In this document: positions 12,803 through 15,200 of the stretch, piece by piece | How the letters are laid out: each line of letters opens with the position of its first letter | Position numbering within the stretch: the first letter of the stretch is position 1 | Origin: PALSA-660 sp036508875 | GTDB taxonomy: Bacteria > Actinomycetota > Coriobacteriia > Anaerosomatales > PALSA-660 | Length of the DNA stretch: 15,200 bases | NCBI GenBank assembly: GCA_036508875.1 | Contig: DATCGP010000042.1 | Location: 1 to 15,200, forward strand | Direction: 5' to 3' | Notes under the pieces: model-generated | What the model saw: the letters and a program-made list of their open reading frames with translations, nothing else | Databases searched by the model: none | Told to the model about the DNA's origin: nothing | Position numbers and translations under genes: made by a program

Positions 12803-13411
12803 CTACGGCTCCACGTACCCCAGGAGTCGACGGATAGCGGCGTGAGCCTGGTGCGCCGCGGCGACCATGACGCGCGACGCGAAGAGCGGCAGACCCGCGC
12901 GCACGTCGCTGGTGAGATCTCCGACGAGGTAGAGGTCCTCGCACGGGCGCTCGGTCACGATCGAGTTCGCGGACTCCAGGCCCGCCAGTCCCGACGCGGT
13001 CACCAGCGGCGTCGTCGGCAACTCGCGCATGCACGCGTTGACGACCATCGCCTTCGTGTCGGCGCCGTCCACCGCCTCAACGATGAGGTCGACCTCGCAT
13101 ACGAGGTCGACCAGGTTCGCTTCGGTCACGCGTTCCCGCACCAGTGTCAGGCGCGCTTCCGGGTCGATCCGGAGAAGGGTCTCCGCAAGCGCCTCGACCT
13201 TCGGCCGGTCGAGCTGGTCGCGGAAGTACAGCTGGCGGTTGAGGTTGGACTCCTCGACGTGGTCGAAGTCGATGAGGGTCAGCGTGCGTACGCCGCTGCG
13301 GAGCAGCATCGCGGCGACGTTGCTGCCCAGCCCTCCGCATCCGATGACCGCGACCGACGAAGCAGCGAGCGTGGCCCGCATCTCGGCGTCCGTCTGCACC
13401 GGGCCGGCCAT
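12803..13411 (-). CDS. ThiF/MoeB/HesA-family adenylyltransferase (short form)
   Basis: This E1-like enzyme adenylates the C-terminal Gly-Gly of a ubiquitin-fold sulfur carrier. Its 202 residues match the short ThiF family rather than the 250-390-residue MoeB forms. The nucleotide loop VIGCGGLGSNVA lies at 22-33, the acidic strand end LIDFDHVEESNLNRQ at 46-60 (with the conserved N-x-N-R-Q), K71 in DRPKVEAL, and the Mg-contacting D115 in VEAVDGADTK. The CxxC zinc pairs of MoeB/ThiF are absent and no rhodanese domain is attached. The ATG at 13411 lies only 3 bp after the moaD-like stop, so the two are translationally coupled and the carrier is almost certainly its substrate. Beside an aldehyde ferredoxin oxidoreductase, a role in pterin cofactor sulfuration is more likely than thiamine synthesis, which remains the alternative. 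Confidence 0.9.
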   Translation of the reverse strand: MAGPVQTDAEMRATLAASSVAVIGCGGLGSNVAAMLLRSGVRTLTLIDFDHVEESNLNRQLYFRDQLDRPKVEALAETLLRIDPEARLTLVRERVTEANLVDLVCEVDLIVEAVDGADTKAMVVNACMRELPTTPLVTASGLAGLESANSIVTERPCEDLYLVGDLTSDVRAGLPLFASRVMVAAAHQAHAAIRRLLGYVEP

Positions 13412-13414
13412 GTC

Positions 13415-13654
13415 TCAGCCGCCGGCCACGGGCGGGAAGATCGCGAGGCGGTCGCCCTCGTGCAGCATGGCGTCCTCATCGGCGTGGCGGTTGTTCACGA
13501 AGACGATGCGCGGCTGGTCCGGCAGCTTCAGGTCCGCGATCACGCCGGCGACCGTGGTGCCCTGCGACAGGTGGAAGGCGCGCGCGCTCCGGCCGCCGAG
13601 CCCATCGGGCTGGTAGTCGGACAGGTATGCGAACAGCGCCACGTCGACGTCCAT
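13415..13654 (-). CDS. MoaD/ThiS-family sulfur carrier
   Basis: This is a 79-residue ubiquitin-fold protein ending in the diagnostic Gly-Gly, after LHEGDRLAIFPPVAGG. The Gly-Gly is where the neighbouring ThiF-like enzyme would add AMP and later a thiocarboxylate forms. The strand patterns DVALFAYLSDY (4-14) and IVFVNNRHA (50-58), and the length, match MoaD-like proteins. The FPPVAGG ending is closer to MoaD than to ThiS, which tends to end in VGGG. GGAGAAGG at 13658-13665 precedes the ATG. It sits between aor and the thiF-like gene, all on one strand. AOR-type operons commonly include such a carrier, which points to sulfur for the dithiolene of the tungsto- or molybdopterin. Confidence 0.92.
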   Translation of the reverse strand: MDVDVALFAYLSDYQPDGLGGRSARAFHLSQGTTVAGVIADLKLPDQPRIVFVNNRHADEDAMLHEGDRLAIFPPVAGG

Positions 13655-13731
13655 GGGCCTTCTCCGATCACGGGAGTGCCGCCATCGATTCTACCCGCGT
13701 GATGCGAGAAGCGTGCCGCTTCAGCGCGGAT

Positions 13732-13771
13732 GCGGAAGGGGCGCCGCCGGTCCCGGCGACGCCCCTTCCGC
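13732..13771 (-). terminator. Strong hairpin between aor and the moaD-like gene
   Basis: GCGGAAGGGGCG (13732-13743) pairs perfectly with CGCCCCTTCCGC (13760-13771). Inside, after one C-A mismatch, CGCCG pairs with CGGCG around a GTCC loop. It starts 21 bp after the aor stop. It may end most aor transcripts, or act as a stabiliser or attenuator that sets aor higher than moaD-thiF. No T-run follows on the minus strand. Confidence 0.65.
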
Positions 13772-13792
13772 GACGAACGTAGAACAGGGCCC

Positions 13793-15200
13793 CTACCTCA
13801 GGCCCATCTCCTTGGCGGTGTCGTCGACGAAGTCGAAGACGGAATCGAGATCCGCGTCGGAGACCTCGAACACGGTGTTGTGCGGAGGCAGCGGTACCGT
13901 CTTCATCCAGACCGGCAGCCGGTCGTCGGCCGCGGTGAAGCCGGCGCCCTCGTTGAAGAGCCGCTCGAATGTGAGCGTCTCGCGGCCGAGCTTCATGAGC
14001 TCGTCGGTGTCCCACTTCTGCCCGGTGTGCGCGGTGGCCATGTCGAAGATCGCCATGAACGCGTCCGGGATGTCGAGAACCGGGAACGCTACGAAGATGC
14101 ACAGGCCCATCGCATCGAGCATCGCGGTCGCTATCTGGAGGTTCTTCGACAGCTCGGCCTGGCCGGTGGTCTTGAGCGGGTCGACGGTGCCGCCGACGCC
14201 CAGGATGTTGGCCGTGATCGTGTATCCGGCGGTGTGGTCGGCGCCCATCGGAGTGGTGGCGTAGGTGACGCCGATACCCTGGACGGCGCGCGGATCGTAG
14301 GCCGGCATCGACTGGTGCTTCACGATCGGGATGTGCTCCACCCCGAACGCGAGGCCGGTCGCCTCGGCGCCGTGGCCGAGGATCATGCCCGGCTGGCCGC
14401 CGTTGAAGATGGACCGGAGTGCCTTAATGGCTGCCGGCCCGTCACCGAAGGCGATGGCGCCGGAGTCCATGTAGACGGCCATCGTGCCGCCCATCTCGAT
14501 CGTGTCGAGGCCGTAGTCGCCGCAGAGCCGGTCGAGAGCGGCCACCGTGTCCATGTCCGAGATGCCGCAGTCGGTCCCGAAAGCCCAGGCGGTCTCGTAC
14601 TCCGGACCCTTCGTGACGTAGGCGCCGTCCTTGTCGACCCAGTAGCGGGAGCACTGGATGACGCAGCCGGTGTGGCAGCCGTGCTTGACGTTGCCGCCAC
14701 GCTCCAGCGTGACCTCGCGCTGCTTCTCACCCGAGATGCCCTCCGCGCCCTCGAAGAAGCCCGACGTGAAGTTGCGGGTCGGGAAGCCGCCGGCCTCGTT
14801 CAGGATGTTCGTCAGGACGTTCGTGCCGTAGGTGGGCAGGCCCTGCCCCGAGACGGGGTGTTCCAGCAGTGCCGCGGAAAACTTCTTCACGGCCGCGCTG
14901 AAGGCCTCCTTGTCGGCGTGCTCGAGGTACTTCAGCCCCTTGTCCGACACGACGATCGCCTTGAGGCCCTTGGAGCCCATCACCGCGCCGAGGCCGCCGC
15001 GGCCGGCGAACCGGTTCGGGTAGCCCTTCATGTCGGAGACGGCGATGCCGGAGGCCTTGAGGCCCATCTCACCGGCGGGGCCGTTGGTGATGGTGGCGTA
15101 CTTGTCCTCGGCGGGGCGCAGGGCCTTGATCGCGTCGGCGACCTCGTAGTTGCCCTGGCCGGCCCACTCGTCGACCCGGTCGAACTTCGTGGAGCCGTCC
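13793..15200 (-). CDS. aor: Aldehyde ferredoxin oxidoreductase, tungsten- or molybdenum-pterin enzyme (N-terminus outside window)
   Basis: Enzymes of this family oxidise aldehydes to acids with ferredoxin, or the reverse, using a bis-pterin tungsten centre and one 4Fe-4S cluster. The frame is open to the right edge, showing 468 residues. About 120 N-terminal residues of a usual 580-610 are missing. Visible parts include ATITNGPAGEMGLKASGIAV (the upstream half lies before the ATG at 15067, so that is not the true start), KGYPNRFAGRGGLGAVMGSKG, and the cluster ligands GCHTGCVIQC (near 14666-14677). DYGLDTIEMGGT, pterin-site residues MGADHTAGYT and the distal DAMGLC with the fourth ligand Cys at 14099-14101 follow. 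The ligand spacing is C-x3-C-x3-C, whereas I recall C-x2-C-x3-C in the Pyrococcus enzyme, so this is a different subfamily. Metal and substrate cannot be read from sequence. Confidence 0.93.
   Translation of the reverse strand, partial: DGSTKFDRVDEWAGQGNYEVADAIKALRPAEDKYATITNGPAGEMGLKASGIAVSDMKGYPNRFAGRGGLGAVMGSKGLKAIVVSDKGLKYLEHADKEAFSAAVKKFSAALLEHPVSGQGLPTYGTNVLTNILNEAGGFPTRNFTSGFFEGAEGISGEKQREVTLERGGNVKHGCHTGCVIQCSRYWVDKDGAYVTKGPEYETAWAFGTDCGISDMDTVAALDRLCGDYGLDTIEMGGTMAVYMDSGAIAFGDGPAAIKALRSIFNGGQPGMILGHGAEATGLAFGVEHIPIVKHQSMPAYDPRAVQGIGVTYATTPMGADHTAGYTITANILGVGGTVDPLKTTGQAELSKNLQIATAMLDAMGLCIFVAFPVLDIPDAFMAIFDMATAHTGQKWDTDELMKLGRETLTFERLFNEGAGFTAADDRLPVWMKTVPLPPHNTVFEVSDADLDSVFDFVDDTAKEMGLR

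Noticed and set aside
1..15200. CRISPR array, tRNA, rRNA, insertion sequence or phage attachment site
   Set aside because: I saw no regularly spaced repeats, cloverleaf, transposase motif or terminal inverted repeats with target duplications in the window.

Overview
The window is GC-rich throughout, with few and short intergenic gaps, TTG and GTG start codons, and hairpins that lack U-tracts. The gene content points to an anaerobe: a tungsten/molybdenum aldehyde ferredoxin oxidoreductase, a RACo/RamA-type ferredoxin-ASKHA reactivase and a secreted CxxCH protein. A high-GC anaerobic actinobacterium (Coriobacteriia or a relative) fits best. This is inference from style and content, as no marker gene here fixes the taxonomy.

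Layout. Positions 1-1229 hold the tail of an unidentified gene overlapping hutI (histidine degradation). Positions 1399-2511 encode a GT4 glycosyltransferase. Positions 2707-3647 encode a secreted, single CxxCH, Ig-like-domain protein whose 3' end is broken by a frameshift. Positions 3847-5655 are typA/bipA, bounded by two strong hairpins. Positions 5764-7626 encode a DUF2207 membrane protein with a poly-glycine tail. On the minus strand, 7692-9302 encodes a RACo-like protein, divergent from an EamA/DMT transporter (9395-10243) that looks leaderless. A PAS-GGDEF diguanylate cyclase (10247-11137, minus) converges on the transporter with 3 bp between stop codons. It diverges from an unrecognised 154-residue protein (11378-11842) across a 240-bp gap that can form alternative hairpins. 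A 14-bp hairpin separates that gene from a minus-strand MerR/TipAS regulator (11929-12687), which has a textbook MerR-type promoter and operator. The rest, all minus strand, is aor (partial, runs off the right edge), moaD-like and thiF-like.

How the genes work together. AOR, MoaD-like and ThiF-like form one functional unit: the small carrier with its C-terminal Gly-Gly and the adenylyltransferase most likely supply sulfur for the pterin cofactor of the AOR. The other genes look like independent single-gene units, each with its own promoter or hairpin. I found no CRISPR array, tRNA, rRNA, insertion sequence or phage module. No clearly new multi-gene system is visible. The best leads are the frameshifted CxxCH protein, the unrecognised 154-aa gene with its structured upstream region, and the RACo-like protein with no methyltransferase beside it.
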